Shown here one piece after another: positions 28,596-36,807 of a DNA stretch of 64,000 bases. The notes under the pieces are model-generated. The model did not search any database, was not told the DNA's origin, and saw nothing but the letters and a program-made list of their open reading frames with translations. Within the stretch, counting starts at the first letter, position 1; each line of letters begins with the position of its first letter. Origin of the DNA: Arthrobacter sp. efr-133-TYG-118 (GTDB taxonomy: Bacteria > Actinomycetota > Actinomycetes > Actinomycetales > Micrococcaceae); contig NZ_JARVRH010000004.1 of assembly GCF_030209755.1 (NCBI RefSeq), positions 124,001-188,000 on the forward strand, in the 5' to 3' direction. The translations under genes were made by a program, and so were the position numbers.

Positions 28596-29990
28596 CTAGA
28601 TTTCCGCCCCTTCAAGCAGTTCCGTCACGAGAGCCGCGATCGGCGAGCGTTCGGAGCGGGTCAGTGTGATGTGGCCGAACAGCGGGTGCCCCTTGAGGGT
28701 CTCGACGACGGCGGCAACGCCGTCGTGCCGGCCGACACGGAGGTTGTCCCGTTGGGCGACGTCGTGGGTCAGGACGATCTTGGAGTTCTGGCCGATACGG
28801 CTCATGACCGTGAGGAGCACGTTCTTTTCGAGCGATTGGGCCTCGTCCACGATCACGAAGGCGTCATGGAGCGAACGTCCGCGGATGTGGGTCAGCGGCA
28901 TGACTTCGAGCATGCCCCGGTCCATGACTTCTTCGACGACTTCCTGGCTGACGAGTGCACCGAGGGTGTCGAAGACCGCCTGCGCCCAGGGGTTCATCTT
29001 CTCTGCCTCGGAACCGGGCAGGTAGCCAAGTTCCTGTCCACCCACCGCGTACAGGGGGCGGAAGACGATCACCTTGCGGTGCTCCCGGCGCTCCAGGACG
29101 GCCTCGAGTCCAGCACACAAGGCCAATGCCGACTTTCCAGTGCCCGCGCGGCCACCGATCGAGACGATTCCGACGCTGGGATCCATGAGCAGGTCGATCG
29201 CAAGCCGTTGCTCCGCTGAGCGGCCGTGCAGTCCGAAGACATCACGGTCGCCCTTGACCAGCCGCACTTGCTTGTCCGCGCCCACGCGGCCGAGGGCGGA
29301 CCCCCGGTTGGAGAGCAGCACCAGGCCCGTGTTGACGGGTAGCTCGGCCGCGGCCGGGATGAACACTGGTTCGTGCCCGTACAGGGTGGTGATTTCGTCC
29401 TCGCTGGCTTCGATCTCTGCCATGCCGGTCCAGCCGGAGTCCTTGACGAGTTCATTGCGGTATTCGTCTGCGAGCAGCCCCATGGCGGAGGCCTTGACGC
29501 GCATCGGGAGGTCTTTGGAGACGACCGTGACGTTGTGGCCTTCGTTGGCGAGGTTCTTGGCGACTGCCAGGATGCGGCTGTCGTTGTCCGCGCCGCGGAA
29601 TCCTGCCGGCAGCACTTCGGTGGACACATGGTTCATCTCGACACGCAGCGTGCCGCCGTCGGATCCGATCGGGATGGATTGATTCAACCCGCCATGCTCG
29701 ATGCGCAAGTCATCCAGGAGCCTGAGGGCCTTGCGTGCGAAGTAGCCCAACTCGGGATCGTGGCGTTTGCCTTCCAATTCAGTGATGACCACGATCGGGA
29801 CAATGACTTCGTGCTCCGCGAAGCGCAGCAGGGCGTGCGGATCGGAAAGCAATACGGAAGTGTCAATCACATAGCTTCGGCCTGTCGGGGTCCCGGACTT
29901 TGCAGTCCGCCCACTGGCCCGCTTGGTGCGAGAGGTAGCTGAACTTTCCCCGTCGGAAACGACTACGGGCAGTTGCTCAGAAATAGCCAC
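28596..29990 (-). CDS. phoH2: PhoH2: PIN-domain RNase fused to PhoH ATPase/RNA helicase
   Basis: A 464-residue protein. Residues 38-170 form a PIN domain ([17 protein letters not shown], later [10 protein letters not shown]). Residues 250-460 are PhoH: Walker A GRAGTGKS and Walker [12 protein letters not shown]. In mycobacteria PhoH2 (Rv1095) is a sequence-specific RNA helicase/RNase encoded behind a small antitoxin gene, phoAT. The GTG at 29990 has GGAG 5 nt upstream. The first 35 residues are Ser/Thr/Lys-rich and probably unstructured. A short frame with an excellent ribosome-binding site lies directly upstream (30019-30090). Confidence 0.95.
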   Translation of the reverse strand: MAISEQLPVVVSDGESSATSRTKRASGRTAKSGTPTGRSYVIDTSVLLSDPHALLRFAEHEVIVPIVVITELEGKRHDPELGYFARKALRLLDDLRIEHGGLNQSIPIGSDGGTLRVEMNHVSTEVLPAGFRGADNDSRILAVAKNLANEGHNVTVVSKDLPMRVKASAMGLLADEYRNELVKDSGWTGMAEIEASEDEITTLYGHEPVFIPAAAELPVNTGLVLLSNRGSALGRVGADKQVRLVKGDRDVFGLHGRSAEQRLAIDLLMDPSVGIVSIGGRAGTGKSALALCAGLEAVLERREHRKVIVFRPLYAVGGQELGYLPGSEAEKMNPWAQAVFDTLGALVSQEVVEEVMDRGMLEVMPLTHIRGRSLHDAFVIVDEAQSLEKNVLLTVMSRIGQNSKIVLTHDVAQRDNLRVGRHDGVAAVVETLKGHPLFGHITLTRSERSPIAALVTELLEGAEI

Positions 29991-30018
29991 ATCGACTCCA
30001 GCCCCGGGCGAACCCGGC

Positions 30019-30090
30019 TTATTCGTGAGGCGGCTCGGCCGGAAGGCCGGGCGCGGCCCCCCACGTAACTGGTGCGATGATTCGCTCCAT
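30019..30090 (-). CDS. Candidate leader peptide / small ORF upstream of phoH2
   Basis: A 23-codon frame (begins [11 protein letters not shown], ends PPHE) with GGAGG 7 nt before its ATG, ending 28 bp before the phoH2 start. The ribosome-binding site is better than those of most genes in the window. It could be a leader peptide or a very short counterpart of the phoAT antitoxin. Too short to judge by composition, so it may also be chance. Confidence 0.35.
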   Translation of the reverse strand: MERIIAPVTWGAAPGLPAEPPHE

Positions 30091-30239
30091 CTACTGGCCT
30101 CCCCGATCAGCAGGCGGTTTGCCTACTGATGGGATTAACGTATTCCCGTGCGATTACATTTCCGGTTAGCCCAAACGGCGATTCGTGTAGACAAAATGTG
30201 AACTTCCTGTGAACGGGAGCGCACGGGGAAGGCACCGTG

Positions 30240-31013
30240 TCAGGAACCGAAGCGGCGCTGGCGGCCGGCATAGTCCCGCAGGGCCCGCAGGAAATCGACC
30301 TTGCGGAACGCGGGCCAGAGTGCCTCGCAAAAGTAGAACTCGCTGTAAGCGCTTTGCCACATGAGGAAACCGGACAAGCGCTGTTCACCTGATGTGCGGA
30401 TCACCAGATCGGGGTCCGGCTGGCCGCGCGTGTAGAGGAAACGCGAGATGTCGTCCACTGAAAGTTCATCGGCAAGCTCGGTGATGTCGCGGCCGTGCGC
30501 GACGGCGTCGTGCAGCAGTTCCCGTACGGCGTCAACGATCTCGCGCCGTCCGCCGTAGCCGACGGCCACGTTCACATGGAGCCGCTCACGGATCGGAGTG
30601 CGGGCCGTGAGCTTGTTGAGCCGCTCGGCGAGGTAGCCCGGAAGGAGCTCGGGCGCACCCATGGCGTGGACCGAGATATCGGCGTCGTCATCCAAGCGAT
30701 CGAGAGTGTTGGCGATGATTCCCATGAGCAGTTCGAGCTCTTCACTGGAACGGTTCATGTTGTCCGTCGAGAGCATGTACAGCGTGACGACTTTGACTCC
30801 AAGTTCCTGGCACCAGCCGAGGAATTCGTGGATCTTGTCTGCGCCTGCTTGATGGCCTTCGCTGGTTGGAGCGTTGAATTGCCGCGCCCAGCGGCGGTTG
30901 CCATCAACCATGACGCCGATGTGCCGGGGAATCTTCTCCTGCTCGAGCGAACGGAGCAGTTTGCGCTCGTAGAAGCCGTAGAGGAAGCCGGGCCACTCCA
31001 TCCGGACACTCAC
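30240..31013 (-). CDS. cis-prenyltransferase, probably short-chain (Z-FPP synthase type)
   Basis: Adds isopentenyl diphosphate in Z configuration to make polyprenyl diphosphates for envelope lipid carriers. The 257-residue protein has the catalytic GVMVDGNRRWA motif with Asp37, later EFYFCEALWPAFRKVDFLRAL at the C-terminal end. Its context (hemolysin III, DUF255 protein, mca, greA) equals that of M. tuberculosis Rv1086, the short-chain Z-farnesyl diphosphate synthase, not that of the long-chain enzyme Rv2361c. The GTG at 31013 has AAAGGA 6 nt upstream; longer starts have none. Chain length needs the residues of the hydrophobic tunnel compared. Confidence 0.9.
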   Translation of the reverse strand: MSVRMEWPGFLYGFYERKLLRSLEQEKIPRHIGVMVDGNRRWARQFNAPTSEGHQAGADKIHEFLGWCQELGVKVVTLYMLSTDNMNRSSEELELLMGIIANTLDRLDDDADISVHAMGAPELLPGYLAERLNKLTARTPIRERLHVNVAVGYGGRREIVDAVRELLHDAVAHGRDITELADELSVDDISRFLYTRGQPDPDLVIRTSGEQRLSGFLMWQSAYSEFYFCEALWPAFRKVDFLRALRDYAGRQRRFGS

Positions 31014-31233
31014 CTGATTTCCTTTGAACAGCACGTGAAAAGCGAAACAAACGACGACGGCGGCTGGCCTGGTTGGCAGCCGGCCCTTCGGCCAAACAAC
31101 AATCGGCACCTCCGGACTGCTGCCGTAGGCGCACCACCAAGGCTACCTTCCCAAGCTAGGCAGTCGGCACACTTGGGCGAGCGAAAACTAGTGCAAAACG
31201 CATTACTCCGCAGTAACTTATCCGGACCCGGGT

Positions 31234-31248
31234 TACGCTTTAACGATG
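31234..31248 (+). promoter_or_regulatory. -10 box for leaderless hemolysin III transcript
   Basis: TACGCT (31234-31239), 6 nt, then the ATG at 31246. Confidence 0.5.
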
Positions 31249-31887
31249 TCGGAGCTGCTCACAACTAAACCAAGGTGGCGCGGCTGGATACATGCTGTGG
31301 CCACGCCTTTCGCCATCGCTGCAGGGATCGTCCTGGTGACACTGGCGCCGACGACAGATCGCAAAATCGCCTCCGCCATCTACGCTCTGACGGGTGTACT
31401 GCTCTTCGGCGTGTCCGCGGTCTACCACCGCGGCAATTGGGAGCCAAAGACCAGGATGGTCCTCAAGCGCCTGGACCACACCAACATCATGTTGGTGATC
31501 GCGGGCAGCTACACACCTCTCGCGTGGTCGCTCCTGGAGCGCCCCAAGGCCGTGCTCCTGCTGTGGGTGATCTGGTCCGGAGCGCTGCTGGGAGTGCTGT
31601 TCCGGGTTCTTTGGACCGGCGCTCCACGTTGGCTCTACGTGCCCATCTACGTCGCACTGGGCTGCGGGGCGTTGTTCTACCTGCCGGAGTTCTTCGCGGC
31701 GAACGTTCCGGCCGCGATCCTGATCTGTGTGGGAGGGGCCCTTTACATCGCTGGCGCTGTTTTCTACGGGATCAAGAAGCCCAACTTCAGTCCGTTGAAC
31801 TTCGGCTTCCATGAACTCTTCCACGCCCTCACGGTGCTGGCCTTCGCCGCACATTTCGCCGCAATCATGATTGCTGTGCTGAGCTAG
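31246..31887 (+). CDS. Hemolysin III family membrane protein (TrhA/YqfA)
   Basis: A 213-residue seven-helix membrane protein of the PAQR/hemolysin III superfamily. Conserved features visible are RGWIHAVATPFA at the start, FGVSAVYHRGNW with the metal-ligand-type His, RLDHTNIMLVIAGSYTPL, and HELFHALTVLAFAAHF near the C-terminus, which supplies further His ligands. In bacteria the family is linked to membrane-lipid homeostasis; haemolysis is a historical label. The M. tuberculosis equivalent is Rv1085c. Its end overlaps the convergent gene by 4 bp. Confidence 0.92.
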   Translation: MSELLTTKPRWRGWIHAVATPFAIAAGIVLVTLAPTTDRKIASAIYALTGVLLFGVSAVYHRGNWEPKTRMVLKRLDHTNIMLVIAGSYTPLAWSLLERPKAVLLLWVIWSGALLGVLFRVLWTGAPRWLYVPIYVALGCGALFYLPEFFAANVPAAILICVGGALYIAGAVFYGIKKPNFSPLNFGFHELFHALTVLAFAAHFAAIMIAVLS

Positions 31888-34118
31888 CCAGCGGCCTCCG
31901 TCATCGCGTCAAGGCGCTGTACCAGTTCCTCGACAGAGCCAAGCGGCAGGTCACACACCATCCCCCGGCACAAATACACCTGTGGTGAGCCGTCCGCAGC
32001 AGCAGTGCGGTACTCAAGCAGAGGCACCTCCGGTTCCGTGGCGCGGGACCCGGGCGGCGCGCCGTCGTTGGCCGCATTTTCGCCAGCCATACCGAGCTGG
32101 ACCGCCACGACCATGCCCGGGCTCGGCGAGGCCAACAGGGCGCGATGGAGTTCCCGCTGCTTCTGGCCTGGAGGACCGGATATGGCGGCCTCTATGGGGC
32201 CGGCGACGGCCGCCTGGGCGGTCGCAAGCAGCCATCCCGCTACCCTAGGCGCCCGCCCGGCTATCGGCGGCAGGAGCGACAGGATGCTGCCTGCCATGGC
32301 CCTGTGCTCGTGCGAACCGGAGTATGCCGCATAGCTCAGCAACACTCCGGCAAAGGCCGCTGCCCCGCTCGGCGCCGCATTGTCGAAGGGGTCCAGGCCC
32401 GCGTGCTGGCCCTGCGCGTTGAATACCTGGGCCGACTCCCCCACGGAGTCCGACAACCTGCCGTCCGCCACGAAGCGCGCGCAGGCTCCGCTGATCAGCT
32501 CCTCCGCGAACCCGTACCAGCGCCTCCGGCCAGTCACGGCGTAGAGCGCCAGGAAGCCTTCGGCGCAAAACGCATAGTCTTCCAACAGGCCGCTGATCCC
32601 TCTCGCAACTCCGTCGTGCGAGACCCTGATCAGCACCCCCGCGCCGGGTTTTGAGGTGCCGGATTTAGACGCGCCGGGCGTGGATGTTTCGGAGCCGGTC
32701 GCCGGACGCCAATGCACGCGCATCAGGTACTCGGCCAAGCTTTCCGCCGCGGCCACGAGTTCCGGCCTGTCCAGGACCGCACCGGCTTCGGCAAGGGCTG
32801 CGATGGCCAGGCCGTTCCAGCCCGCTACTACTTTGTCGTCCCGGGCCGGCTGGGGGCGGGCCGAGCGTGCGGCGCGCAAGGCGGGCCTGACACGGTTCCA
32901 CAACCGCGATTCCACGCCGGACAGCCGGCGCCCGGGATGGAGGGGAGATCCCAGCTCCGAGACCGTCCCCGACGGCCCCACGTTCATCAGCCGGGCCACG
33001 GCCGCGCCGTCCCCCGGTCCAAGCACGGCCTCGAGGCCCGCAGGAGTCCATAGATAAGACGCACCTTCGTGATGCACTCTGTCCACCACGGTATCGGCGT
33101 CAAGCGAGGAAGCGAGTCCACCCGGGATTGCGGGATCGCCCACGCCGAGCGAATCCAGCATCCAATCCGCCACCCGCGACGCCACACTCGCGGCCTCGCC
33201 GGCCGGCAGGACCCAGTCGCCTTGGAGCCGGACCCAGTGGACGTAGACGCGGAGAAGCTGGGCATTGTCGTAGAGCATCTTCTCGAAATGCGGCACGGAC
33301 CAGTCCGCGGTCACGGAATACCGGGCGAAGCCGCCGTCGAGCTGGTCGCACAGTGCGGAACGGGCCATCGCGGCGAGAGTGCGGCCCGCCATGTCGCGGG
33401 CGGCGTCCGAGGTATCCGACGGCACGGCAGCGTGCCGAATCAGGAACTCAAGAACCGCCGACGGCGGGAACTTGGGAGCGCCGCCGAAGCCGCCGTCGTC
33501 GGGGTCTTCCGAACGTGCGAGAAGACGCACTGCTTCCGACAGCAGGCTTGTGTCCAGGCTTTCGGATGGTCTATCGAGGAACACCGCCGAGGCGAGCTGG
33601 GCATTGGCCATGCCGGCGGCGAGCCTCCGCGCGTTCTGCTCGACGGCGTCGCGGCGTTCCAGCCACGCCTCCCGGACCGCCTCAAGCACCTGGCGGAAGG
33701 ACGGCCTTCCGGGCTGTGGCGTTGGCGGGAAATAGGTGCCTGCATGGAAGGCCAAACCATCGGGCGTCAGGAAGACGGACATCGGCCAGCCGCCCTCGCC
33801 GCTGATCGCCTGGGTGGCTGCCATGTAGATCGAGTCCACGTCGGGGCGTTCTTCGCGGTCTACCTTGATGGCCACGAAGTGGGCGTTCAGGTAATCGGCG
33901 GTGTCCTGGTCTTCGAAGGACTCGTGGGCCATGACGTGGCACCAGTGGCACGCGGCATAGCCGATAGAGAGAAAAACGGGAACATCGCGGGCCGCCGCGA
34001 ACGCAAAGGCCTCATCGCCGAACGGCCGCCAGTGCACCGGATTGTCCGCATGCTGGCGGAGATAGGCGGACGGTTCCGAGCCAAGGGCGTTGGACGCCCC
34101 CGGCCATTCCCGGGTCAT
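31884..34118 (-). CDS. Thioredoxin-domain DUF255 protein (YyaL/Spata20 family)
   Basis: A 744-residue cytosolic protein. The N-terminal 170 residues are a thioredoxin-like domain with the motif ACHWCH (Cys57, Cys60). The remainder is an alpha/alpha-barrel like six-hairpin glycosidases and N-acylglucosamine epimerases (for example PHFEKMLYDNAQLLRVY and KVVAGWNGLAIAALAEAG). The biochemical role is not known. A low-complexity insert (TSTPGASKSGTSKPGAG) sits around residue 505. The ATG at 34118 starts 7 bp after the preceding gene's stop. The counterpart is M. tuberculosis Rv1084, in the same cluster beside mca. Confidence 0.92.
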   Translation of the reverse strand: MTREWPGASNALGSEPSAYLRQHADNPVHWRPFGDEAFAFAAARDVPVFLSIGYAACHWCHVMAHESFEDQDTADYLNAHFVAIKVDREERPDVDSIYMAATQAISGEGGWPMSVFLTPDGLAFHAGTYFPPTPQPGRPSFRQVLEAVREAWLERRDAVEQNARRLAAGMANAQLASAVFLDRPSESLDTSLLSEAVRLLARSEDPDDGGFGGAPKFPPSAVLEFLIRHAAVPSDTSDAARDMAGRTLAAMARSALCDQLDGGFARYSVTADWSVPHFEKMLYDNAQLLRVYVHWVRLQGDWVLPAGEAASVASRVADWMLDSLGVGDPAIPGGLASSLDADTVVDRVHHEGASYLWTPAGLEAVLGPGDGAAVARLMNVGPSGTVSELGSPLHPGRRLSGVESRLWNRVRPALRAARSARPQPARDDKVVAGWNGLAIAALAEAGAVLDRPELVAAAESLAEYLMRVHWRPATGSETSTPGASKSGTSKPGAGVLIRVSHDGVARGISGLLEDYAFCAEGFLALYAVTGRRRWYGFAEELISGACARFVADGRLSDSVGESAQVFNAQGQHAGLDPFDNAAPSGAAAFAGVLLSYAAYSGSHEHRAMAGSILSLLPPIAGRAPRVAGWLLATAQAAVAGPIEAAISGPPGQKQRELHRALLASPSPGMVVAVQLGMAGENAANDGAPPGSRATEPEVPLLEYRTAAADGSPQVYLCRGMVCDLPLGSVEELVQRLDAMTEAAG

Positions 34119-34125
34119 GCCCGGG

Positions 34126-34431
34126 TCAGCGGGCTCCGGAGCCGGCATCGCCGTCGGACTCTTCAACGCCCGGCTTGCCCGAGACGACGCCGCCGTCATC
34201 AGCGCCGTCGGTCTCGCCGACAAGGGCTTCCTCAACCTGGGCGCGGTAGCGGACCCGCCGGATCCGGCGGACCATGTCAACGATCAGGAAGGTCGTGAGC
34301 ACCACGATGAAGGCAGTCAGGACGAAGCCCCAGGTTCCCGGGGTCACCTGGTCTTCCGACAAGCCGGGGCGCAGCGACGGGGTCGGGGTAGGCGACGGGG
34401 TCGTGGCCAGGGCGATGAGAAAGTGGTGCAC
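34126..34431 (-). CDS. Small single-pass membrane protein
   Basis: A 101-residue protein with a Pro/Thr/Ser-rich N-terminus, one transmembrane helix at about residues 33-55 (TWGFVLTAFIVVLTTFLIVDM), a basic stop-transfer RRIRRVRYR and an acidic C-terminal tail. No known domain. It lies between mca and the thioredoxin-domain gene, as Rv1083 does in M. tuberculosis, and is probably co-transcribed with the latter (7-bp gap). Confidence 0.8.
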   Translation of the reverse strand: MHHFLIALATTPSPTPTPSLRPGLSEDQVTPGTWGFVLTAFIVVLTTFLIVDMVRRIRRVRYRAQVEEALVGETDGADDGGVVSGKPGVEESDGDAGSGAR

Positions 34432-34501
34432 GGTTCAAACCTTCTATGGGAGTTTCCAGCCGGTTGGCGACTTCTACGCTTGATAGAAATCGCCGGCGAT
34501 C

Positions 34502-35407
34502 CTATCTTAGCCCTGCGAACAGGTCCTTTTCCGGCAGTTCGGCCGGGATCCGGGAGTGGACCAGGGTGTAGTCCTCCCACGGCCAGGCCCTGCGCTGCAT
34601 CTCCGGCGACACTGCGAAGAAGAAGCCGAGCGGATCTATCTGTGTCCGATGCGCCCTGAGTGCGTCGTCACGGGCCTCGAAGTAGTCACCGCAATCCACT
34701 TGCGTGGTTGTCTGGTGCATCGGCCTCGGCGGAGTGTGGCCTTCCGCGTCGGCTTCAAGCCAGGAAGCGAGGCGTTCGGCATAAGGCGATTGCAGGCCGG
34801 CCTCTTCGAGTGCGAAATGCAAGGCACGGAAACGGTCGGGGCTGAAGGCGCGGTCGTAGTACAGCTTGCTGGGCTCCCAGCTTTCGCCTGTCCCCGGGTA
34901 GCGCTCCGGGTCACCGGCAGCGTCGAAGGCTTCGACGGCAACTTTGTGGGCCATGATGTGGTCCGGATGCGGATAGCCGCCGTTTTCGTCGTAGCTCACC
35001 ATGACGTGCGGCTTGAAGTCGCGGACCAAGCGGACCAGGGGTGCCGCCGCCCGCTCAAGGGGCTGAAGCGCAAAGCAGCCGCTAGGCAGGGGTGGCAACG
35101 GATCGCCGTCGGGCAGTCCGGAATCCACGAAACCCAACCACCGCTGCTTTATTCCCAGGACCGAGGCAGCTTGCTTCATTTCCAGGCGGCGCGCGCCTGC
35201 CATGTCCCGCTTCGGGTGCGGAGCCGACTCCATGGCGGGGTTCTGGATGTCCCCGCGTGAACCGTCGGTGCACGTAGCCACCATGACCTCCACGCCGGAA
35301 GCCGCGTACATCGCCATGGTTGCCGCACCCTTGCTTGACTCGTCGTCCGGATGTGCGTGGACGGCGAGCAGCCGGAGCTGCGTGTCGGGGCTGGTGGATG
35401 TGCTCAT
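34502..35407 (-). CDS. mca: Mycothiol S-conjugate amidase
   Basis: Zinc hydrolase that cleaves mycothiol conjugates so that toxins are exported as mercapturic acids. The 301-residue protein has the LmbE/PIG-L family metal motif AHPDDE at 18-23, TCTDGSRGD near 56-64 and HPDHIMAH near 145-152. Its length and the presence of KQRWLGFVDSGLPDG fit Mca, as opposed to the biosynthetic deacetylase MshB. The ATG at 35407 is placed by homology, with GAGGAA about 10 nt upstream. The neighbours DUF4307 and greA match M. tuberculosis Rv1082. Confidence 0.94.
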   Translation of the reverse strand: MSTSTSPDTQLRLLAVHAHPDDESSKGAATMAMYAASGVEVMVATCTDGSRGDIQNPAMESAPHPKRDMAGARRLEMKQAASVLGIKQRWLGFVDSGLPDGDPLPPLPSGCFALQPLERAAAPLVRLVRDFKPHVMVSYDENGGYPHPDHIMAHKVAVEAFDAAGDPERYPGTGESWEPSKLYYDRAFSPDRFRALHFALEEAGLQSPYAERLASWLEADAEGHTPPRPMHQTTTQVDCGDYFEARDDALRAHRTQIDPLGFFFAVSPEMQRRAWPWEDYTLVHSRIPAELPEKDLFAGLR

Positions 35408-35524
35408 CCGGTACGGTTCCTCTTTCCGGGTAATGCTGTTCTGGGTTTGTTGATGGCTGTGTACTGATCCGGCATTTCCAACGCGTGCGACTCCGCCGTG
35501 TGCGAGGAGGCGCCGGAAGCCCAC

Positions 35525-35539
35525 TAAACTGGGTGGGTG
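35525..35539 (+). promoter_or_regulatory. -10 box for leaderless DUF4307 transcript
   Basis: TAAACT (35525-35530), 6 nt, then the GTG at 35537. Confidence 0.55.
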
Positions 35540-35995
35540 ACTTCGGAAGACCCATCGGGCACGGCGCTGCCGGCAACTACCAGCCTAGCCAATCGCTACG
35601 GCAGCCAAAAGCGCGCCCTCGGAGGGAAAACCAAACGGAACGTCGTCATTGCCGTCCTCCTCGTGGCCATCGGGCTCTTGTTTTGGGTCACCACGTCTTC
35701 CTCGCAGTCGTCCGTGTCCTTCAAGGACATCGGCTACAGCGCCACCGACGCCACCCAGCTGTCGGTCGATTTCCAGGTCACCAAGAGCCCCGATGCCACC
35801 GCAAAATGCGCGGTCAAGGCGATGGACTCCAAGTTCGCGGTGGTCGGCTGGAAAGTCGTCGAGATCGGCCCGAACGCCCCCAAGGCAGGCGCCGACGGCG
35901 GCCAGACAACTGCCCAAAGGACCATCCTTCGCACCGAGTCCGAGGCCGTGTCCGCCGTCGTGGACAACTGCTGGATTGTTGGCAGCAGCAAATAG
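35537..35995 (+). CDS. DUF4307 domain-containing membrane protein
   Basis: A 152-residue protein with a cytoplasmic N-terminus (residues 1-33), one transmembrane helix at about 34-52 (RNVVIAVLLVAIGLLFWVT) and an exported domain typical of DUF4307 (FQVTKSPDATAKCAVKAM). Two Cys in the exported part may pair. Function unknown. It is divergent from mca and upstream of greA, the same trio as Rv1080c-Rv1082 in M. tuberculosis. Confidence 0.88.
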   Translation: MTSEDPSGTALPATTSLANRYGSQKRALGGKTKRNVVIAVLLVAIGLLFWVTTSSSQSSVSFKDIGYSATDATQLSVDFQVTKSPDATAKCAVKAMDSKFAVVGWKVVEIGPNAPKAGADGGQTTAQRTILRTESEAVSAVVDNCWIVGSSK

Positions 35996-36023
35996 CAAAG
36001 GTGTGACCCGCGACTCAGTGAGC

Positions 36024-36148
36024 TTGGGTTTGTCCACAGGATTGACTACACTGGATCAATACCTTAACCCCGCTGAGTTGGTTGCTGAGTTCCACGAGTG
36101 GCCTGCACCGGCGGGGTCTTTGCTTGTCAGATCCATAAGGAGAAGTCC
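36024..36148 (+). promoter_or_regulatory. greA promoter and structured leader
   Basis: TTGGGT (36024-36029) and TACACT (36047-36052), 17 bp apart, form a good promoter. The leader of about 90 nt can fold with CCCCGC (36068-36073) against GCGGGG (36111-36116), followed by TCTTTGCTT, an attenuator-like arrangement. A strong AAGGAG precedes the GTG at 36149. Confidence 0.5.
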
Positions 36149-36643
36149 GTGTCGACCACCAACAGCGCGCCTGCAGCTTGGCTTACCCAGGACGCATTTG
36201 ACCGCCTGAAGGCAGAGCTGGACCACCTTTCCGGCCCTGGCCGTGCGGAGATCGTACAGAAGATCGAAGCCGCCCGTCAGGAAGGCGACCTCAAGGAAAA
36301 CGGTGGATACCACGCCGCCAAGGAAGAGCAGGGCAAGATCGAGGCCCGCATCCGCCAGCTGACCGTGCTCCTGCGCGACGCCCAGGTCGGCGAAGCTCCG
36401 GCCGATGACGGAATCGTCGAGCAGGGCATGGTCGTCGTCGCCCGCATCGCTGGTGACGAAGAGACCTTCCTGCTCGGATCCCGCGAAATCGCCGGCGATT
36501 CCGATCTCAACGTCTTCAGCGAGAAGTCCCCGCTCGGCGTAGCGATCATGGGCCACAAGGAAGGCGACAAGATCAGCTACGTCGCCCCGAACGGCAAGGA
36601 AATTCCGGTGGAGATTGTTTCCGCCAAGCCGTTCGCCGGCTGA
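36149..36643 (+). CDS. greA: Transcription elongation factor GreA
   Basis: Rescues backtracked RNA polymerase by stimulating transcript cleavage. The 164-residue protein has the N-terminal coiled coil (residues 8-80) with the acidic tip ARQEGDLKENGGYHAAKEEQ around residues 40-58, then the FKBP-like C-terminal domain. GTG at 36149 is chosen for the strong GGAG upstream; a longer frame from 36098 lacks one. A strong terminator follows. Confidence 0.96.
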   Translation: MSTTNSAPAAWLTQDAFDRLKAELDHLSGPGRAEIVQKIEAARQEGDLKENGGYHAAKEEQGKIEARIRQLTVLLRDAQVGEAPADDGIVEQGMVVVARIAGDEETFLLGSREIAGDSDLNVFSEKSPLGVAIMGHKEGDKISYVAPNGKEIPVEIVSAKPFAG

Positions 36644-36654
36644 TAGTTCCGCGA

Positions 36655-36703
36655 AACAACGACGCCGGCCCACCCCTTCGCGGGGAGGGCCGGCGTCGTT
36701 GTT
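36655..36703 (+). terminator. Terminator of greA
   Basis: Perfect 17-bp arms (36655-36671 and 36687-36703) with a further CCCC-TTCG-CGGGG fold in the loop, 11 bp after the greA stop. Confidence 0.9.
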
Positions 36704-36715
36704 CCCCCCAAGTAG

Positions 36716-36763
36716 CTCGCAGTTGTTGTCGTTTTGAGGGCTCAGAACGACAACAACTGCGAG
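36716..36763. repeat. 48-bp palindromic repeat, family B
   Basis: CTCGCAGTTGTTGTCGTT (36716-36733) pairs perfectly with 36746-36763; the inner TTGAG/CTCAG extends the stem to about 23 bp with a 2-nt loop. It differs in sequence from the 61-bp family A but has the same overall design. It sits between two convergent gene ends. Confidence 0.85.
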
Positions 36764-36807
36764 TCAGTTGGGCTGGGCTACGGCGTTAGTTGGGCTGGGC
36801 CACGGCG
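36764..36807. repeat. Tandem duplication of about 21 bp at the 3' end of the rhomboid gene
   Basis: The last six codons and stop of the rhomboid gene (36786-36806) are repeated next to it (36765-36785) with two differences, directly abutting palindrome B. Confidence 0.75.

Noticed and set aside
28292-28615. Repetitive 107-residue protein read across the 32-bp array
   Set aside because: The frame owes its length to the array (units shift phase every 32 bp) and has no start context; it also runs over the GNAT gene end and the phoH2 terminator.
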